Origin: Streptomyces sp. B21-083
Lineage (GTDB): Bacteria > Actinomycetota > Actinomycetes > Streptomycetales > Streptomycetaceae
Reading direction: 5' to 3'
NCBI RefSeq assembly: GCF_036898825.1
Contig: NZ_JARUND010000001.1
Span: 310,001 to 374,000, forward strand
Length of the DNA: 64,000 nt
The notes below the pieces were generated by a model, which did no database searches, was not told the origin of the DNA, and saw only the letters and a program-made list of their open reading frames with translations. This document shows, piece after piece, positions 26,723-36,774 of the stretch. Positions within the stretch are counted from its first letter, which is position 1. The number at the start of each line of letters is the position of its first letter. The position numbers were made by a program, and so were the translations under genes.

Positions 26723-29700
26723 ATGACGGACACACATCCCTCCGCAGAAGACCTCTCTCCCGCCGAGCGGGAACGCCTGCTCGCCGCGCTCCGGCAGCGG
26801 CCCAGGGCCGGTGGACGCGACGGCATACCGGCACGGCGACCCGGCGCCCCGGTACTCGCCTCCCTCACCCAGCAGCGCATCTGGCTGCTGGACCAGATCC
26901 GTCCAGGGCTGCCGACCTACAACGAGACCGCCGGGTGGCGGCTGACCGGCGACCTCGACACGGCCGTGCTGCGGGACTGCCTGAGCGAGATCGTCCGGCG
27001 GCACGAAGCCCTGCGCACCACGTTCACCGACTCGGCGGACGGCCCCGTACAGCTCATCGGCGAACCCCGGCCGGTCCGCCTCGACGTCACCGACCTGACC
27101 GGTCTTCCCGGGGACCGGCGGGAAGAACAGGCGCGCGCGGCGATCGTCGAGCGGGCCCGGCAGCCGTTCGACCTGGCGCGCGGCCCGCTGCTGCGGGTGT
27201 CGCTGCTGAAGCTCGCCACGCGCGAACACGTCCTGGTGCTGATCGCGCACCACATCGTCACGGACGGCTGGTCGACCGACCTGTTCCGCTTCGAACTCAC
27301 CGAGCTGTACGCCGCGTTCAGCCGGGGCGAACCGTCCCCGCTCGCCGAACCCGCCACGCAGTACGCGGACTTCGCCGACTGGCAGCGCCGCCGCAGCGGC
27401 GGACCCGACCTGGACGCGCAGCTCGACCACTGGCGGCGGGAGCTCGCCGGCATCCCGGCGCTGCTCGAACTCCCCATCGCGGCGCCGCGTCCGGAGGTCG
27501 CCACGCACGACGGCGCGCGCTTCCCCTTCACCGTCCCGGCGGACCTCGGCCGCGCCGTCGCCGACCTCGCCGGACAGCATGGCGCCACCCCGTTCATGGT
27601 GCTGCTCGGCGCCCTCCAGACGCTGCTGCACCGGTACACCGGAGAGCGGGACATCGTGGTCGGCACCGCACTGGCCGGACGTGAGCACCCGGAGTTGGAG
27701 AAGGTCATCGGGTTCTTCGCGAACACGGTGGTGCTGCGCGGGAGTCTGGACGCGGACGCCACCTTCGCGGACGTGCTCGGGCAGGCCAGGGAAGCCGTCA
27801 TCGCCGCGCACGACAACCAGGACGTCCCGTTCGACAGCGTCGTCGACGCGATCGGGCCGCAGCGCTCCCCCGGCCACAACCCCCTGTTCCAGACCATGCT
27901 GGTGCTGGAGAACGCCCCGGCACCACGCGACGGCGGCGGCGAGCGGACCGGCCTGCGGATCACCCCCGACGAGGTGGACATCGGCGTCGCCAAGTACGAC
28001 CTGGTACTGCAACTACGCACGGACGGGGACGCGTTCGGCGGGGTCTGGGAGTACAGCACCGACCTGTACGCGGCCGACGCGATCGAGGCGCTGGGTACGC
28101 ACTTCCTGACCCTGCTGGCGGACGCCGTCAGCCACCCGGACCGGCCGCTGGCCGAACTGGCGCTCCTCCCCGAACCGGAGCTGCGCAGCCTCGTCCGGAC
28201 CGGGAACGCCACCGAGGCGCTGCCTGAGACGGGCGGCACGATCCACCGGCTGTTCGAGGAACAGGCAGCCCGCACCCCCGACGCGGTGGCGGTGGCCGAG
28301 GAAAGCGGCGAGGTGTCGTACAGCGAGCTGAACGCGCGCGCGAACCGGCTCGCGCGATGGCTGCGAAGGTCCGGCATCCAGCCGGGGGCACTCGTCGGCA
28401 TCGCGCTGCGGCCCTCGGCCGACCTGCTCGTCGCCCTGCTGGCCGTGCTGAAGGCGGGCGCCGCGTATCTTCCGATGGACCCCGCGTACGGCAGCCGCCG
28501 ACTGGAGGCCATGGCCGCCGACGCGGCGCCGGTCGCGGTCCTCACCGACAGCGAGGTCGCGGCGGACCTCCCCGACCTCACCGCCCAGCGGTTCCTGCTG
28601 GACCGCGTCGGACCCGATCAAGCCGCACAGGACGACCACGACCTGGAGTCCACCGGCTCCCCGGACGACCTGGCCTACGTCATGTTCACCTCCGGTTCCA
28701 CCGGCAGGCCGAACGGCGTGATGGTCAGCCACGCCAACCTCGTCGCCTCCACCACCGCACGCTGGAGCCGGTACGACAGCCCGCCGGAGCGGTACCTGCT
28801 GTTGTCGTCGCTGTCCTTCGACAGCTCGGTCGCCGGCATCTACTGGACCCTCACCACGGGCGGTACGCTCCTCGTCCCGCCGACCGTGGGGGACATCCCG
28901 GTGCTGTGCCGCTCCCTGGCGGAGAGCCGGCCGACCCATCTGCTCTGCGTGCCGTCGCTGTACGAACTGATCCTCCAGGAGACGAAACCCGCCGACACCG
29001 AGTCGCTGACCTGTGTGATTTTGGCCGGTGAGCCCCTGTACCAGGACCTGGTGAGCCGACATCGCGAACAGCTGCCCGCCACCGCCCTGTTCAACGAGTA
29101 CGGCCCGACCGAGGCGACCGTCTGGAGCACCGTCCAGCGCTGCGGCCCATCGGACCTGCCCGGCCAGGTCCCGGTCGGCAGGCCGATCCCGGGCACCCGA
29201 ATCCGCCTCCTCGACCGCGCGGCCCAGCCGGTCCCCGCCGGGGTGCCGGGGGAACTCTGCATCGGCGGCGCGGGCGTCTCCCAGGGCTACCTGGGCAGGC
29301 CGGAGCTGACCGCCGAGCGGTTCGTCGAAGACCCGTTCGCAGACGGCGTTCTGTACCGCTCCGGGGACCTCGGCCGGTATCTGCCGGACGGCACCATCCA
29401 GCTCCTGGGCCGCATCGACAACCAGCTGAAGGTTCGCGGCTACCGCATCGAGCCGGGCGAGATCGAGGCCGCGCTCCGCGAGCACCCGGAGGTGGAAGCC
29501 GCGCTGGCGGGGGCGGAGCAGGGCACGGACAGCCACCGCAGGCTCGTCGCACAGGTGGTGCCGCGCGGCGACGGGGTTTCGGCGGCGCGGCTGCACGAAT
29601 TCCTCCGGACCCGGGTGCCGCACTTCGCCGTGCCGTCGCTGATCGAGCTTGTGGACGAGCTGCCGCGCCTGCCCAACGGCAAGCTCGACCGCGCGGCGCT

Positions 29701-29971
29701 CACCGTGTCCAAGACGTACGACGCCGCACTCACCGGCAACGACCCCGCGCTCACCGGCCTGGCGGCCGAACTCGCCGACGTCTGGAAGGCCACCCTGGGC
29801 CTGGACTCCGTCCGCGCCGACGACAACTTCTTCGAGATGGGCGGCGATTCACTCACCGTCGTCAAGGTCTACAACCAGTTCAAGCAGCGCTCGGGGAAGT
29901 CCTTCGCCATCACCGACATGATCAAGTACCCGACCATCGGCCGGTTCGTCGCGTTCCTGGACGCCCGGTGA
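26723..29971 (+). CDS. NRPS module C-A-PCP with unusual A-domain code
   Basis: A 1,082-residue single module, 56 bp after the PKS. The C domain has HHIVTDG with His176/177 and Asp181. The A domain has FTSGSTGRPNGV (Asn664 where Lys is usual in motif A3), LFNEYGPTEATV and the A10 Lys in LPNGKLDR. Pocket residues read by alignment to GrsA are D-S-A-C-I-A-E-V-W-K, which I cannot match to a standard amino acid; Asp235 suggests an alpha-amino acid with a free amine. The PCP has EMGGDSL with Ser1043. No epimerisation domain. It likely accepts the ketide chain from the PKS and adds the unknown residue before the C-PCP-TE protein. Confidence 0.92.
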   Translation: MTDTHPSAEDLSPAERERLLAALRQRPRAGGRDGIPARRPGAPVLASLTQQRIWLLDQIRPGLPTYNETAGWRLTGDLDTAVLRDCLSEIVRRHEALRTTFTDSADGPVQLIGEPRPVRLDVTDLTGLPGDRREEQARAAIVERARQPFDLARGPLLRVSLLKLATREHVLVLIAHHIVTDGWSTDLFRFELTELYAAFSRGEPSPLAEPATQYADFADWQRRRSGGPDLDAQLDHWRRELAGIPALLELPIAAPRPEVATHDGARFPFTVPADLGRAVADLAGQHGATPFMVLLGALQTLLHRYTGERDIVVGTALAGREHPELEKVIGFFANTVVLRGSLDADATFADVLGQAREAVIAAHDNQDVPFDSVVDAIGPQRSPGHNPLFQTMLVLENAPAPRDGGGERTGLRITPDEVDIGVAKYDLVLQLRTDGDAFGGVWEYSTDLYAADAIEALGTHFLTLLADAVSHPDRPLAELALLPEPELRSLVRTGNATEALPETGGTIHRLFEEQAARTPDAVAVAEESGEVSYSELNARANRLARWLRRSGIQPGALVGIALRPSADLLVALLAVLKAGAAYLPMDPAYGSRRLEAMAADAAPVAVLTDSEVAADLPDLTAQRFLLDRVGPDQAAQDDHDLESTGSPDDLAYVMFTSGSTGRPNGVMVSHANLVASTTARWSRYDSPPERYLLLSSLSFDSSVAGIYWTLTTGGTLLVPPTVGDIPVLCRSLAESRPTHLLCVPSLYELILQETKPADTESLTCVILAGEPLYQDLVSRHREQLPATALFNEYGPTEATVWSTVQRCGPSDLPGQVPVGRPIPGTRIRLLDRAAQPVPAGVPGELCIGGAGVSQGYLGRPELTAERFVEDPFADGVLYRSGDLGRYLPDGTIQLLGRIDNQLKVRGYRIEPGEIEAALREHPEVEAALAGAEQGTDSHRRLVAQVVPRGDGVSAARLHEFLRTRVPHFAVPSLIELVDELPRLPNGKLDRAALTVSKTYDAALTGNDPALTGLAAELADVWKATLGLDSVRADDNFFEMGGDSLTVVKVYNQFKQRSGKSFAITDMIKYPTIGRFVAFLDAR

Positions 29972-29999
29972 ACCCGAAACGACAGTCCGGGAGGCGGAC

Positions 30000-30884
30000 A
30001 TGAAAATCGAACACACCGCACTCGGCGACGGCTCGACCCGTCTCGTCGAACGCTCCGGAAGCCAGGACGTCGACCTGTTCGAGCTGCCGGCCGACGAGAT
30101 CCGCGACCTCTACAAGCGGTGCGGCGCACTGGTCTTCCGCGGCTACGACGTCTCCGACCCGACGCGGATGCACTCCTTCGCCTCACGGTTCTCCAGCCGC
30201 TTCAACCGCGACCGCATCCGCCCGACCGTCCCCGGCAGCAACGGGTACGTACAGGCGGTGCTCGAAGGCCAGGGGTTCGTCGAGCCGCACGCCGAGCAGG
30301 CGAACTCGCCGTTCAGGCCCGACGCGCTCTGGTTCTGCTGCCGGACCCCCTCCAAGGACGGCGGCGAGACGCTGCTGTGGGACGGGGTCCGGGTGTGGGA
30401 GCGGCTGGACCCCGACCTGAGGGAACTGTTCGAGGCCAAGAAGATCCGGTTCTTCCAGAAGTACGAAGAGGACAAGTGGCAGCTGTTCCTCGGCGGCGAC
30501 GCCACTCTGGACGACCTCCGCGGCACGCTGGACGGGCTGGACGGTGTGTCGTACCACCTCGCAGACGACCGGTCGGTGTACCTGGAGTACGTGGTCTCCG
30601 CCGTCGTCACCACGAAGTACGGCGGCCACAAGGCGTTCGCGAACAGCCTGATGACCGAGCGGGAGAACACCCTCGGCGACGCGATGGCGTTCGAGGACGG
30701 CACCCCGATACCGGAGGCCGACATCAAAAGGATCATGGAGGTGATCATGGGAGTGACGGAGGAGGTCCCCTGGGTCCCCGGCGATCTGGCCTTCATCGAC
30801 AACACCAGGTTCCTGCACGGCCGCAACCCGTACGAGGACTCCGGTCGCCGCATCTACTCAAGCCTCAGTTTCCTCAACTTCTGA
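30000..30884 (+). CDS. Fe(II)/2-oxoglutarate oxygenase, clavaminate synthase/AsnO-like
   Basis: A 294-residue TauD/clavaminate-synthase-like oxygenase. The iron facial triad is visible as His97-x-Glu99 in EPHAEQAN and His273 in NTRFLHGRNPY, with the 2-oxoglutarate Arg in GRRIY near 283. The HxE rather than HxD form is typical of the amino-acid beta-hydroxylases AsnO and VioC. It follows the C-A-PCP gene by 28 nt with GGGAGGCGGAC as ribosome site. Because a nearby A domain reads as Asn-specific, beta-hydroxylation of asparagine, free or carrier-bound, is the favoured role; hydroxylation of the unknown residue is the alternative. Confidence 0.9.
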   Translation: MKIEHTALGDGSTRLVERSGSQDVDLFELPADEIRDLYKRCGALVFRGYDVSDPTRMHSFASRFSSRFNRDRIRPTVPGSNGYVQAVLEGQGFVEPHAEQANSPFRPDALWFCCRTPSKDGGETLLWDGVRVWERLDPDLRELFEAKKIRFFQKYEEDKWQLFLGGDATLDDLRGTLDGLDGVSYHLADDRSVYLEYVVSAVVTTKYGGHKAFANSLMTERENTLGDAMAFEDGTPIPEADIKRIMEVIMGVTEEVPWVPGDLAFIDNTRFLHGRNPYEDSGRRIYSSLSFLNF

Positions 30885-30925
30885 AGCGCTTCTCGACTTC
30901 TGGGCCGGACAACGGAGTTCCCCGC

Positions 30926-31480
30926 ATGGAAGAACCACGCACGACGATGTCGATCGATCTCATGGCCGACCTCGCCGAGCACGAACGGAACGCGGTGGCG
31001 GAGCTCCGCGACGCGGTGTACCCGCCGGCGGAGGAGGCTGACTGGTCCGGCGCCGACGTCGAGTGGTCCCCCGCGCGGTGGCGCGTCGGGATCTGGTCCG
31101 GGGACGGCGAACTCGCCACGCACGTGGGGTTGCTGCTTCGCGCCGGCACCCTCGACGGCAAGGACGTCACGATCGCCGGTGTCGGCGGGGTGAAGACCCA
31201 CCCCCGGCACCGGCGCTTCGGCCACGCGCAGCGCGCCCTGCGCGCCGCCGGGGAGTTCCTCCGCGCCCGGGGTGACGTCGACTTCGGGCTTCTCGTCTGC
31301 GAACCGCCCCTGCTCGGCTACTACTCGGGGCTCGGCTGGCGGGAGTTCACCGGACGGCTCCTGGTGACCCAGTACGGCGAGCCCACCGTCTTCACCGCCT
31401 CACCGCACGTCATGACCCTGCCGGTGCTCGGCCCGGCGCCGGCCGACGGCGTCATCGACCTAGGGGGACCTCCATGGTGA
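30926..31480 (+). CDS. GNAT-family N-acetyltransferase
   Basis: A 184-residue acetyltransferase starting at ATG 30926 (CGGAG upstream). The acetyl-CoA motif A region reads AGVGGVKTHPRHRRFGHAQR, with the R/Q-x-x-G/A turn, and motif B CEPPLLGYYSGLGWREF. It resembles AAC(2')-like and NodA-like GNATs. It overlaps the FAAL-NRPS start by 7 nt, so it is an integral operon member. It may acetylate an amine of the product, or protect the producer by acetylating it, as GNATs in other peptide antibiotic clusters do. Substrate is not deducible from sequence. Confidence 0.85.
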   Translation: MEEPRTTMSIDLMADLAEHERNAVAELRDAVYPPAEEADWSGADVEWSPARWRVGIWSGDGELATHVGLLLRAGTLDGKDVTIAGVGGVKTHPRHRRFGHAQRALRAAGEFLRARGDVDFGLLVCEPPLLGYYSGLGWREFTGRLLVTQYGEPTVFTASPHVMTLPVLGPAPADGVIDLGGPPW

Positions 31481-34400
31481 ACCAGGACTTCTCGACCCTG
31501 GCCGCACTGCTCGACCACCGGGCGGCGACGGCACCTGACCAGATCGCCTACACCTTCCTCCAGGACGGCGTCACCCCGTCCGACCGGCTGACGTACGGCG
31601 GACTCGCCCGCCGCGCCCGCGCGGTCGCCGAGGCGCTGCGGGAGAGCGCGGTCCCCGGCGACCGCGCGCTGCTGCTGCACCCGCCGGGACTCGACTTCGT
31701 CGTCGCGCTGTTCGCCTGCTTCGAGGCCGGAGTGATCGCCGTACCCGCCTATCCGCCGGGCAGGCGCGGCTTCCTGCAACTGGAAGCCATCTTCCAGGAC
31801 GCGCGACCGGCCGTCGTGCTCACCACCGACGCCATCGCCGCCGCCCTCCCTGAGGGTGTCCTGCGGGTCCTCGGCAGCGGCGAGGCGCGTCCGTACCCGC
31901 GGCGCGGCGACATCGTCTGCGTACCGACCGTCTTCGCCGGGGGAGGCGGACAGACCGCCCGACGCCTCGCGCTGCTCCAGTACACCTCGGGGTCGACCTC
32001 GGTCCCCAAGGGGGTGATGGTCGGGGACCGCAACCTGCTCGCCAACTCCGAGGTCATCCGCGGTGCCTTCGACCTGTCCCCGGACAGCGTGTCCGTCAGC
32101 TGGCTCCCCGCCTATCACGACATGGGACTGATCGACGGCATCCTCCAGCCCCTCCATACCGGGTTCCCGGCATACCTCATGCCGCCGACCGCCTTCCTCA
32201 AGGCGCCGATCCGCTGGCTCCAGGCAGTGTCCCGCTACCGCGCGACCCACTCCGGCGGGCCGAACTTCGCGTACACGCTGTGCGCCGAGCGCACCACGGC
32301 CGCCGACCGGGAGGAGCTGGACCTCAGCTGCTGGCTGAGCGCTTACAACGGCGCCGAGCCGATCCGGTCGGACACTCTCACCCTGTTCGCGGACACCTTC
32401 ACCCCGCACGGCTTCCGGCCGCGCGCGTTCTACCCCTGCTACGGCCTGGCCGAGGCCACCCTCATGGTCACCGGCACCGGGGTCGGCAACGACGCGAGGG
32501 TCATCGCGTTGTCCGGGGACGACCTGTCGGCGTCCGGCACCGCCCGTGCGGCCGCACCGGACGCGGCGGCCGTCGAACTCGTCGGCAGTGGCCGGGTCCA
32601 CGGTGACGTGCGCATCCGTGTGGTGGACCCGGCGACCCGGCTCGTATGCGCGCCCAGGAAGGTGGGCGAGATCTGGGTCGCGGGCATGAGCGTCGCGGCG
32701 GGGTACTGGAATCTTCCGAAGGAGACGGAGGAAGTCTTCGAAGCGCGCCCAGCCGAAGCCGACGACGCGGGTGAGGAGGGTCCGTACCTGCGCACGGGCG
32801 ACCTCGGATTCCTCGACGCGGGCGAGCTGTTCGTCACCGGCAGGCTCAATGACCTGATCATCATCCGTGGCCGCAACTACTATCCGCAGGACCTGGAACA
32901 GACCGTCGACGCGTGCGACCCGGCCATCAGGACCGGCTGCGCCGCCGCCTTCGCCGTCTCCGGAGGGGACTCCGAACAGCTGGTCGTCGTCTGCGAGTTG
33001 ACCCCCGAGGCGGCCGCCGCACTCGACCGGGCCGAGTTCGACGCGGCCGCCCTCGCACTGACGATCCGGCGCGCCGTCCGCGAACAGCACGGGCTGAGCG
33101 CCGGCGCCGTGTGTCTGCTCCCCACCGGCCGTGTGCCGAAGACCTCCAGCGGCAAGATCCGGCGCCGGGAGAGCCGCACCCGATACCTCGACGGCACGCT
33201 CGGCGAGCTGTACCGGGGTGCTTTCACCCCGCCTCCGACGAGGTCCGCGGCGGCCGCCCTGCGGGAGATACCGGTGCACGACCGCGAGGCGTGGCTGACC
33301 TCTTACGTCAGGGAAGCCCTGGCCGACCCCGGCGACCCGCTCCCAGAATCCCCGCACACGACGCTCATCGACCAGGGCATCGACTCGCTCGCGGCGGCCG
33401 AGCTGGCGCACCGGATGAGCGAGGAAATCGGAGTGCCGGTCTCCCTGACCGACTTCCTGGACAACTCCACCGTCGAACAGGTGGCGCGGCGTCTGCTGGA
33501 CCTGCTCACCGAGGCGGAGGCCACCGAAATCCGGCCCGCGGCGGACCACTCCCCCGGTCCCGACCGTCCGCTGTCGGCCGGGGAACAGGCGCTGTGGTTC
33601 CTGCACACCGCCGACCCGGCCAGTCCCGCCTACCACACCTGCTACGCCGTCCAGCTCCCGGCGGACACCGAACTCCCCGTGCTGCGCGCCGCGTTGGGGT
33701 CGCTGAGCAAGCGGCACGCGGCGCTGCGGACGACGTTCCCGGCGGTCGAGGGCCGGCCTAGGGCGGTCGTTCACGAGAGGCTGCCGCTGCCCGTCGTACA
33801 CGAAGAGATCGGCGTGTGGCCGGGGTCGGCGCGGATCGCGGAGTTCCGCGACGGGCCGTTCGATCTGGAGGACGGACCGCTGGTGCGTGCGCTGGTCCTC
33901 GACGGGGGTTCGGACCGGCGGGTGCTGGTGCTCGCCGCGCATCACATCGTCGTCGACCTGTGGTCACTGCGGGTGCTGGTCGAGGAACTGCGCACGGCCT
34001 GCGCGGGACAGGAGCCGGAGGGCGGCGGCTGGGAGCTGCGCGAGTACGTGCGGTGGGCCGCCGAGCAGGTCGCGGGTGAGGAGGGGGAGCGACAGTGGCA
34101 ATTCTGGTCGGAGCAACTGGCTGACGCGCCAATGGTGTTGACGCTTCCGTACGATCATCCACGACCGTCTGTACGGAGTGACCGCGGAGCTGCGGCGAGC
34201 CTGCCGCTGGACGGCGAACTGCTGGACGGATTGCGGGAGTTGGCGAAGACGTCCGGCGTGACGCTGTACACGCTGCTGCTGGCGGCCTACCAGGTGCTGC
34301 TGCACCGGTACAGCGCGAGCACCGACTTCGTGGTCGGCACCCCGGCGGCAGCCCGGACCCGGCCCGAACTGGCCTCCCTCGTCGGCTACTTGGCCAACCA

Positions 34401-36741
34401 ACTGGTGCTGCGCGCGAAGCTGGCCGACGACCCCGACTTCACCGAGCACCTGCGCCGGACCCGGGAGAGCGTCCTCGGGGCGCTGGCCCACCAGGAGTTC
34501 CCGTTCCCGCTGCTGGTGCAGCGGCTCAACCCGGCGCGCGATCCCAGCCGTACCCCGGTCTTCCAGGTGATGTTCGCGTACGAGCAGATGCCGTCGACGA
34601 TGGGGCCCGAACTGCCGCTGGACACCGGGGTGGCGCGGTTCGACCTCACCCTGGTCTGCGCGGAACGGGACGGCGGACTCACCACGCGCTGGGAGTACAG
34701 CACCGACCTGTTCGACCAGGACACCGTCGAGCGGATGGGCCGGCACTTCCGGTCCCTGCTCGGCGAGATCGTCCGTGACCCCCGGCGGCCGGTCGGCGCG
34801 CTGCGGATGCTCGGCGACGAGGAACTGCGCGCCGTGACACGGGAGTGGAACGACACCGCCGCGCCTGTCGCCGACGCGCGCCTGCACGAGCTGATCACCT
34901 CGCACCCGGCCGACGCGGTCGCCGTACGGCACGGTACGGACGAGCTGACGTACGGAGAACTCGAACGACGTGCCGGGCTGTTGGCCGGCCGTCTCGCCCG
35001 GCACGGGGTGGGTCCCGGCGCGCTGGTCGCCGTCTGCCTGCGGCGGTCGCCCGACCTGGTCGTCGCGCTGCTCGCCGTGCTGCGCCGGGGTGCCGCGTTC
35101 GTCCCGCTCGACCCCGCGCATCCGGCGCACAGGATCGCCCACGTGCTGGACGACACAGGCGCGGTGGCGGTGCTGACGCACAGCGGGGTACGGCAGCGGG
35201 TGCCCGCCGGGGGTCTGGTGCTCTGCGTCGACGAGACCACGGACGAGGTGACGGATGAGGCACCCGCTGTCGGACCCGACGCCCTCGCCTACGTGCTGTA
35301 CACCTCGGGCTCCACGGGGGTGCCGAAGGGGGTCGCGGTCAGCCACCGGTCGATCGTCAACTACCTTACCTGGGCTGTCCGTTCGTACCGCATGGCGGAC
35401 GGGGACGGTGCTCCGGTGAGTTCGTCCGTCACCTTCGACGCGACGCTGACGAGCCTGTTCGGTCCGCTGGTCGCGGGCAGGACCGTCACACTGCTGGACG
35501 AGCACCGCGAGATCGACGAGCTGCGGGACCTGCTGCTCGGCGGGAGGTGGCAGAGTCTGGTCAAGGCGACGCCGTCCCAACTCGATTTGCTGCGCGCGGT
35601 GCTGCCTTCGGACGCCGGTCCGCTGAACACGGGTGCGCTGGTCGTCGGGGGCGAGGCGTTCCCGGCGGAGAGCCTGGAGTTCTGGCGGCGGCAGGCCCCG
35701 GACACGCGGATCTTCAACGAGTACGGGCCCACCGAGGCGACCGTCGGGTGCTGTGTGTACGAGGCGTCGGCGCACCCGCCGCATCCCGGGGCGCGGAGTG
35801 TCCCCATCGGGCGCCCGATCGCGGGTGCGGAGGTGTACGTGCTGGACGGTTCGATGAACGTCGTGCCGGTCGGGGTCCCCGGGGAGATCTTCATCGGCGG
35901 AGCGGGTCTGGCGCGCGGCTACCTGAACCGGCCGGAACTGACAGTGGAGCGCTTCGTCCCGCACCCGTTCCGGGACAATCCTGACGCGCGGCTCTACCGG
36001 ACCGGGGACCGGGCCCGGTATCTCGCGGACGGCACCATCGAGTACCTAGGCCGGGACGACGACCAGGTCAAGATCCGGGGCGTCCGGGTCGAACTCGGGG
36101 AGATCGAGGCGTCGTTGCTGGGTCACCCCGAGGTGCGCGAGGCTGCGGTCACCGCCTCCGAGGGTCCCTCCGTCGACCGCAGGCTGACCGCGCACGTGGT
36201 GGCGGCGCCCGGCGCTGGAGACGGGCTCGGCGCACGGCTCGGGAGTTTCCTCGCGCAGCGGCTGCCGAGCACGCTCGTGCCGACGTCGTTCGTGCTGACG
36301 CCCGCGCTCGCCCGCACCGCGCACGGGAAGGTCGACCGGGCGGAGCTGCGGCGCGTGGCCCTGCCGCGCAGGGCGAACGGGGTGGTGGCGCGGGCGCCGA
36401 GCGAGATGGAACGTGTCGTCGCGGGGGTGTGGCAGGAAGTACTGCGCGCGGACGAGCCGGGCGAGGAGGCGCAGTTGGGCGTGGAGGTGAACTTCTTCGA
36501 TCTGGGCGGCACGTCGGCGCTGGCCGCGGAGGTCCAGGCTCGGCTGTCGAGCGCGCTCGACCGGGACATCTCGCTGGTCACGCTGTTCCAGCACACGACG
36601 ATCGGAGCGCTGGCCCGCCATCTGGCCGGAGCCGAAGGGCGGGACGGCGCCGGGGTCTCCGACCCGGCGACGGGCCGGGACGCCGTGACCGAGCGCGCGC
36701 AGCGCCGCGCGCGGGCGACGCGGCGCCGAAACCGAAGCTGA
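31474..36741 (+). CDS. Lipopeptide initiation NRPS: FAAL-ACP-C-A-PCP
   Basis: A 1,755-residue synthetase. Residues 1-560 form a fatty acyl-AMP ligase (LLQYTSGSTSVPKGVMV, SWLPAYHDMGLIDG, FYPCYGLAEATLMVTG), which loads a free fatty acid on the ACP (Ser638 in GIDSLAAAE). The C domain carries HHIVVDLWS from His823; Leu replaces the usual Gly after the catalytic Asp, as in some lipo-initiation C domains. The A domain has YTSGSTGVPKGVAVS and pocket D-A-T-K-V-G-E-V-G-K, 8 of 10 identical to the published Asn code DLTKLGEVGK. The PCP has DLGGTSAL with Ser1681. No epimerisation domain. It should make N-acyl-asparaginyl-PCP as the first intermediate. Confidence 0.93.
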   Translation: MVNQDFSTLAALLDHRAATAPDQIAYTFLQDGVTPSDRLTYGGLARRARAVAEALRESAVPGDRALLLHPPGLDFVVALFACFEAGVIAVPAYPPGRRGFLQLEAIFQDARPAVVLTTDAIAAALPEGVLRVLGSGEARPYPRRGDIVCVPTVFAGGGGQTARRLALLQYTSGSTSVPKGVMVGDRNLLANSEVIRGAFDLSPDSVSVSWLPAYHDMGLIDGILQPLHTGFPAYLMPPTAFLKAPIRWLQAVSRYRATHSGGPNFAYTLCAERTTAADREELDLSCWLSAYNGAEPIRSDTLTLFADTFTPHGFRPRAFYPCYGLAEATLMVTGTGVGNDARVIALSGDDLSASGTARAAAPDAAAVELVGSGRVHGDVRIRVVDPATRLVCAPRKVGEIWVAGMSVAAGYWNLPKETEEVFEARPAEADDAGEEGPYLRTGDLGFLDAGELFVTGRLNDLIIIRGRNYYPQDLEQTVDACDPAIRTGCAAAFAVSGGDSEQLVVVCELTPEAAAALDRAEFDAAALALTIRRAVREQHGLSAGAVCLLPTGRVPKTSSGKIRRRESRTRYLDGTLGELYRGAFTPPPTRSAAAALREIPVHDREAWLTSYVREALADPGDPLPESPHTTLIDQGIDSLAAAELAHRMSEEIGVPVSLTDFLDNSTVEQVARRLLDLLTEAEATEIRPAADHSPGPDRPLSAGEQALWFLHTADPASPAYHTCYAVQLPADTELPVLRAALGSLSKRHAALRTTFPAVEGRPRAVVHERLPLPVVHEEIGVWPGSARIAEFRDGPFDLEDGPLVRALVLDGGSDRRVLVLAAHHIVVDLWSLRVLVEELRTACAGQEPEGGGWELREYVRWAAEQVAGEEGERQWQFWSEQLADAPMVLTLPYDHPRPSVRSDRGAAASLPLDGELLDGLRELAKTSGVTLYTLLLAAYQVLLHRYSASTDFVVGTPAAARTRPELASLVGYLANQLVLRAKLADDPDFTEHLRRTRESVLGALAHQEFPFPLLVQRLNPARDPSRTPVFQVMFAYEQMPSTMGPELPLDTGVARFDLTLVCAERDGGLTTRWEYSTDLFDQDTVERMGRHFRSLLGEIVRDPRRPVGALRMLGDEELRAVTREWNDTAAPVADARLHELITSHPADAVAVRHGTDELTYGELERRAGLLAGRLARHGVGPGALVAVCLRRSPDLVVALLAVLRRGAAFVPLDPAHPAHRIAHVLDDTGAVAVLTHSGVRQRVPAGGLVLCVDETTDEVTDEAPAVGPDALAYVLYTSGSTGVPKGVAVSHRSIVNYLTWAVRSYRMADGDGAPVSSSVTFDATLTSLFGPLVAGRTVTLLDEHREIDELRDLLLGGRWQSLVKATPSQLDLLRAVLPSDAGPLNTGALVVGGEAFPAESLEFWRRQAPDTRIFNEYGPTEATVGCCVYEASAHPPHPGARSVPIGRPIAGAEVYVLDGSMNVVPVGVPGEIFIGGAGLARGYLNRPELTVERFVPHPFRDNPDARLYRTGDRARYLADGTIEYLGRDDDQVKIRGVRVELGEIEASLLGHPEVREAAVTASEGPSVDRRLTAHVVAAPGAGDGLGARLGSFLAQRLPSTLVPTSFVLTPALARTAHGKVDRAELRRVALPRRANGVVARAPSEMERVVAGVWQEVLRADEPGEEAQLGVEVNFFDLGGTSALAAEVQARLSSALDRDISLVTLFQHTTIGALARHLAGAEGRDGAGVSDPATGRDAVTERAQRRARATRRRNRS

Positions 36742-36774
36742 CCGCCCCACAGGCCCTAGCCTCGCGGAGTCCCC

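Noticed and set aside
31321..33945. Very long open frame antisense to the FAAL region
   Set aside because: It is a shadow of a GC-rich coding strand. It has no coherent domain, and the plus strand encodes a clear FAAL-ACP-C sequence.
31474..36741. N-acyl-D-Asn prodrug system like colibactin or zwittermicin
   Set aside because: The FAAL-C-A(Asn)-PCP start is similar, but there is no epimerisation domain and no membrane D-amino peptidase in the window.
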